Notes: generated by a model from the letters alone, not told the origin. A DNA stretch of 64,000 bases from Bordetella petrii (GCF_000067205.1 NC_010170.1:5223951-5287950), one strand, 5' to 3'; shown: positions 53,705 through 63,597, counted from the first letter of the stretch. Translations and numbers: made by a program.

Positions 53705-54624
53705 CGACGCCGGTTTCTTCCGCCACGCCCGCACCTGTCGCCGCGCGCGTCGAGACGCCGCTGCGCCGTTTCCTGGCCGATTTCTGTGCCAGCAAGCTGG
53801 CGCTGCTGGGCGTGGTGCTGTTGCTGCTGACCGTGGGGGCGGCGCTGTTCGCGCCCTGGATCGCGCCGCAGAATCCGTTCGACATAGGCACGCTGGACAT
53901 TCTGGATTCCAAGCTGCCGCCCGGCAGCGCCAGCAGCGACGGCAGCATGACCTACTGGCTCGGCACCGACGGGCAGGCGCGCGACGTGTTTTCGGCCATT
54001 CTGTACGGCATGCGCACCAGCCTGATGGTGGGCACCATTTCTGTGCTGGCGGCGTTTGCCATCGGCGCCACGGTGGGCCTGATAGCGGCTTACTTCGGCG
54101 GGCGGATCGACGCCGTGCTGATGCGCACCGTCGACATCCAGTTGTCGTTTCCGGCCATTCTGGTGGCGCTGATCCTGCTGGCCATTCTGGGCAAGGGCGT
54201 GGACAAGGTGATCATCGCGCTGGTGGTGGTGCAATGGGCCTACTTCGCGCGCGCGGCGCGCGGCGCGGCGCTGGTCGAGCGCGGCAAGGAATATGTCGAG
54301 GCCGCGCGCTGCATGTCGCTGGGCTGGGGGCGCGTGCTGTTTCACCACGTGCTGCCCAATTGCATGCCGCCCCTCATCGTGATTGCCACCATCGACCTAG
54401 CCCACGCCATCGCGCTCGAGGCCACGCTGTCGTTCCTGGGCGTAGGCGTGCCGGTGACCGAGCCGTCGCTGGGCATGCTGATCTCGAACGGGTTCGAATA
54501 CCTGTTGTCGGGCCTGTACTGGATTTCGTTCTTTCCCGGCATCGCGCTGGCCATCGCCATTATCGGCATCAACCTGGTGGGCGACCACCTGCGCGACGTG
54601 CTGAATCCGCACAACGCGGCCTGA
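53701..54624 (+). CDS. peptide-type ABC transporter permease, DppC-like
   Basis: The 307-residue second permease has an N-terminal OppC-N segment (RFLADFCASKLALLGVVLLL) and the EAA loop ALVERGKEYVEAARCMSLGWGRVLFHHVLPN. Six hydrophobic segments are visible. Coupled to the preceding permease by a 4-bp overlap. Confidence 0.94.
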   Translation: MTTPVSSATPAPVAARVETPLRRFLADFCASKLALLGVVLLLLTVGAALFAPWIAPQNPFDIGTLDILDSKLPPGSASSDGSMTYWLGTDGQARDVFSAILYGMRTSLMVGTISVLAAFAIGATVGLIAAYFGGRIDAVLMRTVDIQLSFPAILVALILLAILGKGVDKVIIALVVVQWAYFARAARGAALVERGKEYVEAARCMSLGWGRVLFHHVLPNCMPPLIVIATIDLAHAIALEATLSFLGVGVPVTEPSLGMLISNGFEYLLSGLYWISFFPGIALAIAIIGINLVGDHLRDVLNPHNAA

Positions 54625-54638
54625 GCAGGACACCGGCC

Positions 54639-55628
54639 ATGGACCACGCCCCTGTTACCGCCGCCGCGCCCGTGCTGGAAGTGCGCGGCCTGAAGACGCA
54701 TTTTTTCACGCGCGCCGGCGTGGTCAAGGCGGTGGATGGCGTCGACCTGTCGGTGGGGCCGGGGGAAATCCTGGGCCTGGTCGGCGAATCGGGCTCGGGC
54801 AAGAGCATTACCGGGTTCTCGCTGCTGGGATTGGTGGACGCGCCCGGCCGGGTGGTCGACGGCGAGATCCGCCTGAATGGCGAAGACCTGCGCCTGGCCT
54901 CGCCAAGGCGCTGGCGCGAGCTGCGCGGCAGCGACATCGCGATGATCTTCCAGGATCCGATGATGACGCTCAACCCGGTGCTGCGCGTCGATACGCAAAT
55001 GATCGAGACTGTGCAGGCGCATGGCCGCGTCAGCCGGGCCGAGGCGCATGCGCGCGCGCTGCAGGCGCTGACCAAGGTGGGTATTCCGTCGCCGCAGGAA
55101 CGATTGCGCGCCTATCCGCACCAGTTGTCGGGCGGCATGCGCCAGCGCGTGGCCATTGCCATTGCGCTGCTGAATGCGCCGCGCCTGATCATTGCGGACG
55201 AACCCACTACCGCGCTGGACGTGACCATCCAGGGCCAGATCCTGTACGAAATGCAGAAGCTGTGCCGCGAAACCGGCACCGGGCTGATCTGGATCACCCA
55301 CGACCTGGCCGTGGTGGCGGGGCTGGCCGACCGGGTGGCGGTGATGTACGCGGGCCGCGTGGTGGAAACCGGGACCACGGCCGACGTAATCGGCCGCCCG
55401 CTGCATCCGTATACGCATGGGCTGATCGCGTCGATTCCCACGCCGCAGACGCGCGGCCGGCCGCTGGACCCCATTCCGGGCATGACGCCGTCGCTCTTGA
55501 ACTTGCCGCAGGGCTGTGCGTTCCGCACGCGCTGCGCGCGCGCCACCGAAGCCTGTACGCAGGCGCCGCAAGCCGTCGAGCACCGGCCTGGCCACTGGGC
55601 CCGCTGCTGGCACGCAGGAGAACCGTAG
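54639..55628 (+). CDS. peptide-type ABC transporter ATPase, DppD-like
   Basis: The 329-residue ATPase has Walker A GESGSGKS (near residue 45), Q-loop [12 protein letters not shown], signature LSGGMRQR, Walker [13 protein letters not shown] and the H-loop His of WITHDLAVV. The C-terminal oligopeptide ATPase tail has the Cys-rich [14 protein letters not shown] motif, which in relatives binds an iron-sulfur cluster. The stop TAG overlaps the GTG start of the next gene. Confidence 0.95.
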   Translation: MDHAPVTAAAPVLEVRGLKTHFFTRAGVVKAVDGVDLSVGPGEILGLVGESGSGKSITGFSLLGLVDAPGRVVDGEIRLNGEDLRLASPRRWRELRGSDIAMIFQDPMMTLNPVLRVDTQMIETVQAHGRVSRAEAHARALQALTKVGIPSPQERLRAYPHQLSGGMRQRVAIAIALLNAPRLIIADEPTTALDVTIQGQILYEMQKLCRETGTGLIWITHDLAVVAGLADRVAVMYAGRVVETGTTADVIGRPLHPYTHGLIASIPTPQTRGRPLDPIPGMTPSLLNLPQGCAFRTRCARATEACTQAPQAVEHRPGHWARCWHAGEP

Positions 55629-56689
55629 TGCAGACTGCCGCGTCCATTTCTTCGCAGGCGCCCCACCCGCCGGCATCGCCGGACACGACGCCGATCTTGT
55701 CGCTGCAGGGGGTCGAGCAGCATTTTGTGCAGCCGGTCGACCTGGCCGGCCGCATCGCCAATCTGTTCGGCGCGGGCCTGAAGACCCTGGTGGTGCAGGC
55801 CGTGGCCGGCGTCGACCTGGACGTGCGGGCCGGCGAGGTGATCGGCATCGTGGGCGAATCGGGTTGCGGCAAGTCGACGCTGGGCCGCATGGTGTCGGGC
55901 ATTCTGCGGCCCACCGGCGGGCAGATTCATTACCAGGGCAAGCCGGTGGCGCAGATGCCGGCGGCCGAGCGGCGCGCCTACGAGCTGGGCGTACAGATGA
56001 TTTTCCAGGACCCCTACGCGTCGCTGAATCCGCGCATGCGGGTGCTGGACATCATTGGCGAGGCGCCGGTGGCGCACGGGTTGATCCGCGCAGGCGAAAA
56101 GGCCGATTATGTGGCCGGCCTGATGCGCCAGGTGGGTCTGGACGCCGCGTATACGCAGCGTTATCCGCACCAGTTTTCGGGCGGCCAGCGGCAACGCATT
56201 GGTATTGCGCGCGCCCTGGCGCTGAAGCCGTCGGTGATTGTGTGCGACGAGGCCGTGGCGGCGCTGGATGTGTCGATCCAGGCGCAGGTGCTGAACCTGT
56301 TTGCGCAATTGCGCCGCGAGCTGGACCTGACGTATTTGTTCATCAGCCACAACCTGAGTGTGGTCAGCCATATTTCGGACCGGGTCGCCATCATGTATCT
56401 GGGCCGCATCGTCGAGCTGGCCACGACCGATGCGGTGTTCTCGCGCGCCAACCATCCCTATACCCAGGCGCTGCTGAAAGAACTGCCCGACCTGCGGCCG
56501 GGGCGGCGCGACTACCGGCCCATCAAGGGCGAGCTGCCTTCGCCGCTGGCGCCACCTACGGGTTGCGCGTTTCATCCGCGTTGTCCGCATGCGATGCCGC
56601 GCTGTTCGGTGGAGCGTCCGCTGCTGCGCACGATTGCCGGGGGGCATGCCAGCGCGTGTCACTTGAATGACGAGGCGGGGCGGGGGTGA
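55628..56689 (+). CDS. peptide-type ABC transporter ATPase, DppF-like
   Basis: The 353-residue second ATPase has Walker [11 protein letters not shown]-loop [14 protein letters not shown], signature FSGGQRQR, Walker [13 protein letters not shown] (Glu kept, the usual Pro replaced by Ala) and H-loop FISHNLSVV. The [14 protein letters not shown] tail is present. Translation starts at GTG in the overlap TAGTG. It closes the transport set, and a large inverted repeat follows. Confidence 0.94.
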   Translation: MQTAASISSQAPHPPASPDTTPILSLQGVEQHFVQPVDLAGRIANLFGAGLKTLVVQAVAGVDLDVRAGEVIGIVGESGCGKSTLGRMVSGILRPTGGQIHYQGKPVAQMPAAERRAYELGVQMIFQDPYASLNPRMRVLDIIGEAPVAHGLIRAGEKADYVAGLMRQVGLDAAYTQRYPHQFSGGQRQRIGIARALALKPSVIVCDEAVAALDVSIQAQVLNLFAQLRRELDLTYLFISHNLSVVSHISDRVAIMYLGRIVELATTDAVFSRANHPYTQALLKELPDLRPGRRDYRPIKGELPSPLAPPTGCAFHPRCPHAMPRCSVERPLLRTIAGGHASACHLNDEAGRG

Positions 56690-56716
56690 GTTGATGGAGG
56701 GGTTGGTTCTTGCCCC

Positions 56717-56856
56717 GTCCCGTGCCGTCCGGCCAGTTCCCGGGGGGCGGCGCACGTGCGTCGGGCTCGGGCGCATGCAGGCGCCTCGGCCTGCTGCGCA
56801 GGCTGCCCCGCCGCCCAACGCGCCGCCCCCCGGGAACTGGCCGGACGGCACGGGAC
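56717..56856. repeat. 37-bp perfect inverted repeat with 66-bp loop
   Basis: The arms 56717-56753 and 56820-56856 are exact reverse complements (gtcccgtgccgtccggccag in the first half of the left arm). The loop is GC-rich and can form a smaller stem of its own. It lies between the ATPase stop and the M20 gene and has no T-tract, so it is not a plain terminator. It resembles a miniature or REP-like element; no second copy was noticed in the window. Confidence 0.9.
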
Positions 56857-56928
56857 TATGAAGGACTCAGCGGTATGCTACAAAATCTGGATACCGAGCC
56901 CTTTCTCAGCAAAATCACGAGCCCCGCT

Positions 56929-58125
56929 ATGAAAACCCTAGATGAAATCGAACGTGCCCATGCCGATCTGACTTCTCTGCGGCGCGATATCCATGCGCAT
57001 CCCGAGCTGGCGTTCAACGAGACTCGTACCTCTGCCCTGGTGGCCGAGCGGCTGCGCAGTTTCGGCATCGAGGTGCATACCGGTTTCGGCAAGACGGGCG
57101 TGGTGGGCGTGCTGAAGGCCGGCACGGGCGGCAAGACCGTGGCCCTGCGGGCCGACATGGACGCCTTGCCCATGCCCGAGCACAACCGCTTCGCGCACAA
57201 GTCGACCATAGACGGCCGCATGCACGGCTGTGGCCACGATGGCCACACCACCATGCTGCTGGGGGCGGCCGAGTACCTGGCCCGGCACCGCGATTTTGAC
57301 GGCACGGTGGTGTTCATCTTCCAGCCGGCCGAGGAAGGCGGCAATGCCGGCGCGCGCGCCATGATGGAAGACGGCCTGTTCGACAAATTCCCGTGCGACG
57401 CGGTGTTCGGGTTGCACAACATGCCTGGCATGCCGGTCAACCAGTTCGGGTTTCGCAGCGGCCCTGCCATGGCCTCGAGCAACCGCTGGGACATCACCAT
57501 TCGTGGCGTGGGCGGCCACGCCGCGCAGCCGCATCGCGCGGTCGACCCCATTGTGGTGGCGGCCGACATGGTGCACGCGCTGCAGACGCTGATCTCGCGC
57601 AGCAAAGACCCGCTCGAGTCCGCGGTGCTGACCATCACGCAGATCCATGCCGGCGATGCCTATAACGTGATTCCCGGCGAGGCCGTGCTGCGCGGTACGG
57701 TGCGCACCTACACGGTCGACGTGCTGGACCAGATCGAAGACGGCATGCGGCGCATTGCCACCAGCCTGCCGCAGGTGTACGGCGCCACCGGCGAACTGGA
57801 TTTCGTGCGCGCGTATCCACCGCTGGTGAACTGGGAAAAAGAAACCGCCTTTGCCGCCCAGGTGGCGCGCGATGTGTTTGGCGACGAGCAGGTCAACTGC
57901 GAGATTCCGGCCTTCATGGGGGCCGAGGATTTTTCGTTCTACCTCGAGAAAGTGCCTGGCTGCTACCTGTTCCTGGGTAATGGCGACGGCGACCATCGCC
58001 TGGCCACCTACCATGGCATGGGCCCGTGCCAGCTGCACAACCCCAATTACGATTTCAACGACGCCCTGCTGCCCGTGGGCGCGACCTACTGGGTGAAACT
58101 GGTGCAGAAGTTCCTGGCCGCCTGA
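56929..58125 (+). CDS. M20 family amidohydrolase (hippurate hydrolase type)
   Basis: The 398-residue metallohydrolase removes acyl groups from amino acids. Metal ligands are seen in MHGCGHDGHT (near residue 102), the catalytic Glu pair in FQPAEEGGNAGA, the His of GLHNMPG and the C-terminal His near FMGAEDFSFY. The N-terminus LTSLRRDIHAHPELAFNE is typical. It is probably cytoplasmic and would process what the preceding ABC system brings in. ATG at 56875 is an alternative start with 18 more residues. Confidence 0.92.
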   Translation: MKTLDEIERAHADLTSLRRDIHAHPELAFNETRTSALVAERLRSFGIEVHTGFGKTGVVGVLKAGTGGKTVALRADMDALPMPEHNRFAHKSTIDGRMHGCGHDGHTTMLLGAAEYLARHRDFDGTVVFIFQPAEEGGNAGARAMMEDGLFDKFPCDAVFGLHNMPGMPVNQFGFRSGPAMASSNRWDITIRGVGGHAAQPHRAVDPIVVAADMVHALQTLISRSKDPLESAVLTITQIHAGDAYNVIPGEAVLRGTVRTYTVDVLDQIEDGMRRIATSLPQVYGATGELDFVRAYPPLVNWEKETAFAAQVARDVFGDEQVNCEIPAFMGAEDFSFYLEKVPGCYLFLGNGDGDHRLATYHGMGPCQLHNPNYDFNDALLPVGATYWVKLVQKFLAA

Positions 58126-58235
58126 GGGCCGTGCGGCGGCTATATGACGCCAAGCTCTGTTTAAACACCGATAACTTCGTTTGAACCGGCGGGTTGCGTT
58201 TGCATAATGGGTTGCTCTGAATGCCGGAGCTACCC

Positions 58236-59135
58236 ATGTCTGTTGCCAGTAACGCCTTGCGCCGCGACGAAGTCGCGGCCGACCAGGACTTCGACGTCCG
58301 GCCGCTGCCCGGCGGCATCGGCGCCGAAATCGTCGGCATCGACCTGGGCCGCCCGCTGGGCGACGGCGATTTCGCCCGCGTGCGTCGCGCCCACCTGGAA
58401 CACCACGTGGTGGTGTTTCGCGACCAGCGCATCACCCCGCAGCAGCATATCGATTTCAGCCGCCGCTTCGGCAAGCTGATGGTCCATGTGCTGCACCAGT
58501 TTCACCTGCCCGGTCATCCAGAGATTCTGATCGTTTCGAACATCATCGAAGACGGCAAGCCGGTGGGCCTGGGCGATGCCGGCAAGTACTGGCACTCTGA
58601 CATCTCGTACAAGCCGCTGCCGAGCCTGGGTTCGTTGTTGCACGCGCAAGAGCTGCCCGCCGAAGGCGGCGACACGCTGTTCGCCGACATGCACAAGGCC
58701 TACGACACCCTGCCCGCGCATTTGCGCCAGGCCATCGCGGGGCGGCGCGCCGTGCACTCGTACCTGGCCAAATACGGCCAGATGCAGAAAGAAGGCAACT
58801 GGCGCCCCAACCTCAGCGCCGACCAGCTGGCGCAAGTACAGGAAGTGGTGCACCCGGTGGTGCGCACGCATCCGGAAACCGGCCGCAAGGCGTTGTTCGT
58901 GAGCGAAGGGTTCACGACTCGCATCGAGGGCCTGCCCGAAGACGAAAGCCGCCAGGTGCTGGACGAACTGTTCGCCCACAGCATCCGACCCGAGCACATC
59001 TACCGCCATGCCTGGCGCGAGCGCGACCTGGTGTTCTGGGACAACCGCGCGCTGATCCACCTGGCCGCGGGCTGCCCGCCGCATCTGCGCCGCAAGCTGT
59101 ACCGCACCACGATCGAGGGCGATCTGCCTTACTGA
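58236..59135 (+). CDS. TauD/TfdA family Fe(II)/2-oxoglutarate dioxygenase
   Basis: The 299-residue enzyme shows the facial triad His-x-Asp in YWHSDISYKP (near residue 120) and a distal His in RALIHLAAGCPP (near 277), and the 2-oxoglutarate Arg in RRKLYRTTI. N-terminal GGIGAEIVGIDLGRPL is a family mark. Substrates of relatives include taurine, alkylsulfonates and 2,4-D. The pairing with TauBC-like transport genes suggests a sulfonate, though this is not shown by sequence. A start at 58221 would add five residues. Confidence 0.88.
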   Translation: MSVASNALRRDEVAADQDFDVRPLPGGIGAEIVGIDLGRPLGDGDFARVRRAHLEHHVVVFRDQRITPQQHIDFSRRFGKLMVHVLHQFHLPGHPEILIVSNIIEDGKPVGLGDAGKYWHSDISYKPLPSLGSLLHAQELPAEGGDTLFADMHKAYDTLPAHLRQAIAGRRAVHSYLAKYGQMQKEGNWRPNLSADQLAQVQEVVHPVVRTHPETGRKALFVSEGFTTRIEGLPEDESRQVLDELFAHSIRPEHIYRHAWRERDLVFWDNRALIHLAAGCPPHLRRKLYRTTIEGDLPY

Positions 59136-59140
59136 GCCGG

Positions 59141-59308
59141 ATGAGCATGATGAACTTCCCCACTTTCAAGCAGCGCCTGGCGCGCTATGCCGGCGCGTCG
59201 GCGCTGGCGCTGCTGATCGCCCTGCTGGCGTTGTTGTCGCCTACCCCGGCGCTGGCGCAGGCCGCGTTGCACGCCGATGCCGCGGCGGCGGCCGTACGGG
59301 GCAACTGA
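59141..59308 (+). pseudogene. signal-peptide-only remnant of an ABC substrate-binding protein gene
   Basis: A 55-residue reading frame begins 5 bp after the dioxygenase stop and ends 1 bp before the ATPase start. It encodes a complete secretion signal: basic start (FKQRLARY), hydrophobic core (ASALALLIALLALL) and cleavage site ALAQA. Only about 15 residues follow before the stop. This is where the receptor gene of a tauABC/ssuABC operon would lie. The simplest reading is an internal deletion of that gene. A real small exported protein cannot be excluded. Confidence 0.6.
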
Positions 59309-59309
59309 A

Positions 59310-60107
59310 ATGACGGCGCTTCAACCGCTGCTGCAGGTGCGCGGCCTGACCCTGGAATACAAGACGCCACAGCGCCGCGTGCGCGCCACGCACGAAGTGA
59401 GTTTCGATGTCTACGACGGCGACCGGTATATCTTGCTGGGCGCCTCGGGCTGCGGCAAGTCCACGTTGCTCAAGGCCGTGGCGGGCTTCGTGGCGCCCGC
59501 CGCCGGCCAGGTGCTGCTCGACGGCCAGGCCGTGGCCGGTCCCGGCCCGGACCGCGTCGTGGTGTTTCAGGAGTTCGACCAACTGCCGCCCTGGAAAACC
59601 GTGCTGCAGAACGTGGTGTTTCCGCTGGTGGCCACGCGCAAGCTGGGCCGGGCCGAAGCGCGCGACCGGGCCTTGCATTACCTGGACAAGGTCGGGCTGT
59701 CGGCCTTTGCCGATGCGTATCCGCACACGCTGTCGGGCGGCATGAAGCAGCGCGTGGCCATTGCCCGCGCGCTGGCAATGCAGCCGCGCGTGCTGCTGAT
59801 GGATGAGCCCTTCGCGGCACTGGACGCGCTGACCCGCCGCAAGATGCAGGAAGAGTTGCAGGCGCTGTGGGACGAGGCGCGCTTCACGCTGCTGTTCGTC
59901 ACCCATTCGATCGAAGAAGCGCTGGTGCTGGGCAACCGCATTTTGCTGTTGTCGCCGCATCCGGGCCGGGTGCGGGCCGAACTGAACGCCCACCAGTTCG
60001 ATTTGCGCGCGCAGGGGTCGGCAGCTTTCCAGGCAGCCACCCGGCGCATCCACGACCTGCTGTTCGACGTGCCCGCGCGCTACGAGCCGCAACGCGCGGC
60101 CGCCTGA
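59310..60107 (+). CDS. ABC transporter ATPase of the taurine/sulfonate type
   Basis: The 265-residue ATPase has Walker A GASGCGKST (near residue 44), Q-loop VVFQEFDQLPPW, signature LSGGMKQR, Walker B VLLMDEPFAALD and the H-loop His of VTHSIEEAL. FQEFDQLPPWKTVLQNV is typical of the nitrate/sulfonate/taurine branch (TauB, SsuB). It needs the permease that follows and a periplasmic receptor, which is missing here except for a signal-peptide remnant. Confidence 0.92.
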   Translation: MTALQPLLQVRGLTLEYKTPQRRVRATHEVSFDVYDGDRYILLGASGCGKSTLLKAVAGFVAPAAGQVLLDGQAVAGPGPDRVVVFQEFDQLPPWKTVLQNVVFPLVATRKLGRAEARDRALHYLDKVGLSAFADAYPHTLSGGMKQRVAIARALAMQPRVLLMDEPFAALDALTRRKMQEELQALWDEARFTLLFVTHSIEEALVLGNRILLLSPHPGRVRAELNAHQFDLRAQGSAAFQAATRRIHDLLFDVPARYEPQRAAA

Positions 60108-60127
60108 AACCTACCGGAAGCACGGCC

Positions 60128-61003
60128 ATGAGCATGACCGCACAGGGCGCCGTGTTGCGCCCGGAAATCGAACACGACCTGCCGCCCCTGCCCGGCCTGG
60201 CGGCCGAGGCGCCACTGTCCTGGCACGAGCGCCTGCGCCAGCATGCGGCCGTGCGCAAGACGGCCATCTTGCTTGTGCTGGCGTTGCTGTGGGAAGCGGC
60301 CGCCCGCTACACCGGCAACGACCTGCTTTTGCCCGGTGCCTGGCAGACCGCGCAGGCCTTCGTGCAAGGCCTGGCCGACGGCGAACTGCCGTCGCGCGCC
60401 CTGCAGTCGCTGCAGGTGCTGCTGAAAGGGTATGTGGCGGGCATTGCGCTGGCCTTTGTGCTGACCACCCTGGCCGTGTCCACGCGCCTGGGGCGCGACG
60501 TGCTGTCGACCCTGACAGCCATGTTCAACCCCTTGCCCGCCATCGCCCTGCTGCCCCTGGCCCTGTTGTGGTTCGGCCTGGGCGAAGGCAGCCTGGTGTT
60601 CGTGCTGGTCCACTCGGTGTTGTGGGCGCTGGCGTTGAATATCTACGCGGGCTTTTTGGCCGTGCCCGAGACCCTGCGCATGGCCGGCCGCAACTATGGC
60701 CTGAAGGGGCCGCGCTACGTATTCGGCATTCTGGTGCCGGCCGCCCTGCCGGCCATTGTGGCGGGCCTGCGCATAGGCTGGGCCTTTGCCTGGCGCACGC
60801 TGATCGCGGCGGAACTGGTGTTCGGCGCTTCCAGCGGCGAAGGCGGCCTGGGCTGGTACATCTTCCAGAACCGCAACGAGCTGTACACCGACCGCGTGTT
60901 CGCCGGGTTGGCGGCGGTGGTGATCATCGGCCTGGCTGTCGAGAACCTGGTGTTCAACACTCTGGAGCGCCTTACCGTGCGGCGCTGGGGCATGCAGCGC
61001 TAG
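60128..61003 (+). CDS. ABC transporter permease of the taurine/sulfonate type
   Basis: The 291-residue permease has about six hydrophobic segments and the BPD inner-membrane loop RMAGRNYGLKGPRYVFGILVPAALP. FNPLPAIALLPLALLWFGLGEGS is a mark of TauC/SsuC proteins. It starts 20 bp after the ATPase and ends at a strong hairpin terminator. Confidence 0.92.
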   Translation: MSMTAQGAVLRPEIEHDLPPLPGLAAEAPLSWHERLRQHAAVRKTAILLVLALLWEAAARYTGNDLLLPGAWQTAQAFVQGLADGELPSRALQSLQVLLKGYVAGIALAFVLTTLAVSTRLGRDVLSTLTAMFNPLPAIALLPLALLWFGLGEGSLVFVLVHSVLWALALNIYAGFLAVPETLRMAGRNYGLKGPRYVFGILVPAALPAIVAGLRIGWAFAWRTLIAAELVFGASSGEGGLGWYIFQNRNELYTDRVFAGLAAVVIIGLAVENLVFNTLERLTVRRWGMQR

Positions 61004-61060
61004 CCGCGGGGCCGCCGGGTCCGGAAGCAGCCTTGCCCAAAAACCTTGCCGGAAATGACC

Positions 61061-61092
61061 GCGCCCCCAAGGCATGAATGCCTTGGGGGCGC
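61061..61092. terminator. strong hairpin between the converging permease gene and yidC
   Basis: A 14-bp perfect stem (gcgcccccaaggca / tgccttgggggcgc) with loop tgaa lies in the 150-bp gap. T-tracts are weak on both sides, but the position between converging genes supports a shared terminator. Confidence 0.75.
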
Positions 61093-61153
61093 GATGCGTT
61101 GGGTACCTGCGAAAAGCGCCCGGCGTTGGTGCGCGGCCGGGCGCCGGGGTGCG

Positions 61154-62845
61154 CTAGCGGTTGGCCGCGGCCTCTGCCTTGCGCTGCAGGTTGCGGGTGA
61201 TGGTCCACTGCTGCGCGATGGACAGCGTGTTGTTGACGCACCAGTACAGCACCAGGCCGGCCGGGAAGAAGAACATCATCCCGCCGAACACCAGCGGCAT
61301 GATCATCATGACCTTGGCCTGGATGGGATCGGGCGGCGTGGGGTTGAGCTTGATCTGCAGGAACATGGTGGCCATCATGACCGCCGGCAGGATGAAATAG
61401 GGGTCACGCACCGACAGGTCGTGCACCCAGAGGATCCACGGCGCGCCGCGCATTTCGACGCTGGCCAGCAGCACCCAGTACAGGGCGATGAACACCGGAA
61501 TCTGCACCACCATGGGCAGGCAGCCGCCCAGCGGGTTGATTTTCTCGGTGCGGTACATCTCCATCATGGCCTGGTTGAGTTTCTGGCGATCGTCGCCGTA
61601 CTTTTCTTTCAGGGCCTGCAGGCGCGGGGCCACCTGCTTCATGCGCGCCATCGAGCGGTAGCTGGCAGCGGCCAGCGGGAAGAACACCGCCTTGATGATG
61701 ACGGTAAGGGCGACGATGGCCCAGCCCCAGTTGCCCAGCAGGCTGTGCAGCCAGGTGAGCAGCGAGAACAGAGGTTTGGCGATGATGGTCAGCCAGCCGT
61801 AGTCGACCACCAGTTCCAGGCCCGGCGCCACCGCGGCCATGGCTTTCTGGTCTTGCGGGCCGACCCACAGGCGCGAATCGACCTGGGCGGTGGCGCCCGG
61901 CTGCACCGTGCCGACGGCTTCGATGCTGCGAGCGGCATACAGGTTGGGCTGCACCTGCAGCAGCTCGTTGGTGCGCTGCTTGCCTTGCGGGGGCACCCAG
62001 GCAGTGGCGAAGTAATGCTGCACGACCGCCAGCCAGCCGTTGTCGGCCTGCTTGATGTAGCTGCCCTTGCCCTTGGCGATGTCCGAGAAGGTGATTTTCT
62101 GGAATTTGTCTTGCTCAGAATAGACCGCGACACCGGTGAAGGTGTGATAGAAGCTGGACGTATCGGCCGGGTCGTTGCCGTCGCGTTCGAGTTGCAGGTA
62201 CAGCGACGGCGCCAGCGGCGCATCGGACGTGTTGGCCAGCGAGTGCTGGACGTCGATGTCGTAGCGGCCGCGATGCAGGGTGTAGGTCTTGGTGACTTTC
62301 AGGCCGCCCGAGTCGGCCTCGAACACCACTTGCAGGCTGTCGCCCTTGAGTTCGTGGTCGGTGGAGACCAGGCGGAACGGCGTCTGGTGATTGGGGAAGC
62401 TCTGGCCATTGGGCGCGCCGACCAGGCCGGACTGCACCACGTAGGTGAGTTCGGGCGAGCGGTCGAGCAGCACGGTGGGCTTGTTGGGCTGGCCCGACGT
62501 GGGGTACTTGAGCAGCTCGGCGCGTATCAGCTGAGCCCCGGTGGTGTCGAAGGTCAGGCGCAGGACGTCGGTGGAAACCACCACCTGCTCGACCTTGGCC
62601 GCGGCCGGCGCAGCCGTGGCGCCGGGCACCGTGCTGGCCGCCGCGGCGGCGGGCGTCGTGGGCACCGAGGGCGTGGCAGCCTGCCCATTGGCGGCAGCCT
62701 GCTGGCCTTCGGCCGGACTGGCGGCGCTGGATGCGGGGGGCGTTCCGAACAACGACGGCTTGCCGTTATGGATTTGCCAGTTGTTCCACAGGAGCAACAG
62801 CGAGAAGGAGAAGATCATCCAGAGGATGGTTCGTCGGATATCCAT
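61154..62845 (-). CDS. yidC: membrane protein insertase YidC
   Basis: The 563-residue insertase has an N-terminal membrane helix (TILWMIFSFSLLLLW), an Ala/Pro-rich linker, a large periplasmic domain (residues 100-340), and five C-terminal membrane segments. The conserved Arg-bearing groove (VFFPLAAASYRSMARMKQVAP) and GCLPMVVQIPVFIALYWVLLASVEMR are intact. It inserts and folds inner-membrane proteins with or without SecYEG. MDIRRT is the standard start; the longer frame upstream overlaps yidD and is rejected. Confidence 0.97.
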   Translation of the reverse strand: MDIRRTILWMIFSFSLLLLWNNWQIHNGKPSLFGTPPASSAASPAEGQQAAANGQAATPSVPTTPAAAAASTVPGATAAPAAAKVEQVVVSTDVLRLTFDTTGAQLIRAELLKYPTSGQPNKPTVLLDRSPELTYVVQSGLVGAPNGQSFPNHQTPFRLVSTDHELKGDSLQVVFEADSGGLKVTKTYTLHRGRYDIDVQHSLANTSDAPLAPSLYLQLERDGNDPADTSSFYHTFTGVAVYSEQDKFQKITFSDIAKGKGSYIKQADNGWLAVVQHYFATAWVPPQGKQRTNELLQVQPNLYAARSIEAVGTVQPGATAQVDSRLWVGPQDQKAMAAVAPGLELVVDYGWLTIIAKPLFSLLTWLHSLLGNWGWAIVALTVIIKAVFFPLAAASYRSMARMKQVAPRLQALKEKYGDDRQKLNQAMMEMYRTEKINPLGGCLPMVVQIPVFIALYWVLLASVEMRGAPWILWVHDLSVRDPYFILPAVMMATMFLQIKLNPTPPDPIQAKVMMIMPLVFGGMMFFFPAGLVLYWCVNNTLSIAQQWTITRNLQRKAEAAANR

Positions 62846-62906
62846 AGTGCCTACGGTAAGGATGCGGGCCGGCCGGAAACGGAGCGGCAAACCCGCGAGT
62901 TTAGCG

Positions 62907-63179
62907 TCAATTGGGACCGGTGCGGCGCTGATGCGTGCAGCACGGGGGCGAATCGGGGTGATGCGGGGGCGGAACCGGGTCATGCCCGCCCGGCGACCAC
63001 GGATGGCACCGGCCGATGCGGCGCGCCGCCAGCCAGGTGCCGCGCCAGGCGCCATGCCGCTCGATGGCTTCGATGGCGTAGGCCGAGCAGGTGGGCGTGA
63101 ACCGGCACTGCCGCCCCAGCCAGGGGCTCAGGAAAAACCGGTAGAACCGGATGGGTGCAATCAGCAGCACCTTGATCAT
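62907..63179 (-). CDS. yidD: membrane protein insertion efficiency factor YidD
   Basis: The 90-residue protein has the YidD signature [32 protein letters not shown] with its three Cys, an amphipathic N-terminal helix ([13 protein letters not shown]), and [12 protein letters not shown]. It assists YidC-dependent insertion. The ATG overlaps the rnpA stop in ATGA. Confidence 0.96.
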   Translation of the reverse strand: MIKVLLIAPIRFYRFFLSPWLGRQCRFTPTCSAYAIEAIERHGAWRGTWLAARRIGRCHPWSPGGHDPVPPPHHPDSPPCCTHQRRTGPN

Positions 63180-63547
63180 GGCCGCACTCGAGCGAAGTGA
63201 GCGTCTACTTCGGCGCGCGCAAGGCGCTTCAGCGAGGTCAGCGTCGCGGGCGCGGGCTTGCTGTGCAGCCGCAGCACGTAGTCTTGCGGCGGCAGTTCCA
63301 GCCGGCAGTGCCGGAAGGCTTCGCGGATGACCCGCTTGAGCGCGTTGCGCGTGCTGGCGTGCGCCGCATAGCGCTTGGCGATGACCATGCCCAGGCGTGC
63401 CTGGGCGGCCTGCCCCGGGGGCGGGCTGCTGGGCGCGGCGCTGAGAATGAAGAAAGCCCCTCGGGCCAGCCGGCGCCCTTTCAGGGCAGCAGCGAACTCA
63501 GAGGGGCGATGCAGCCGCGCCTCGGGAGGAAGCGTGGCGCGAGGCAT
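63176..63547 (-). CDS. rnpA: ribonuclease P protein component
   Basis: The 123-residue basic protein binds the RNase P RNA and helps tRNA 5' maturation. The RNR motif region reads [22 protein letters not shown] (residues 57-78). The N-terminal [20 protein letters not shown] is typical. The start [12 protein letters not shown] is chosen because a longer frame would run through rpmH. It follows rpmH by 50 bp. Confidence 0.95.
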   Translation of the reverse strand: MPRATLPPEARLHRPSEFAAALKGRRLARGAFFILSAAPSSPPPGQAAQARLGMVIAKRYAAHASTRNALKRVIREAFRHCRLELPPQDYVLRLHSKPAPATLTSLKRLARAEVDAHFARVRP

Positions 63548-63597
63548 GAACGACCGGTGCGGCGATACGCGGAAAGCGGAAAGACCCGGTGCCGGCC

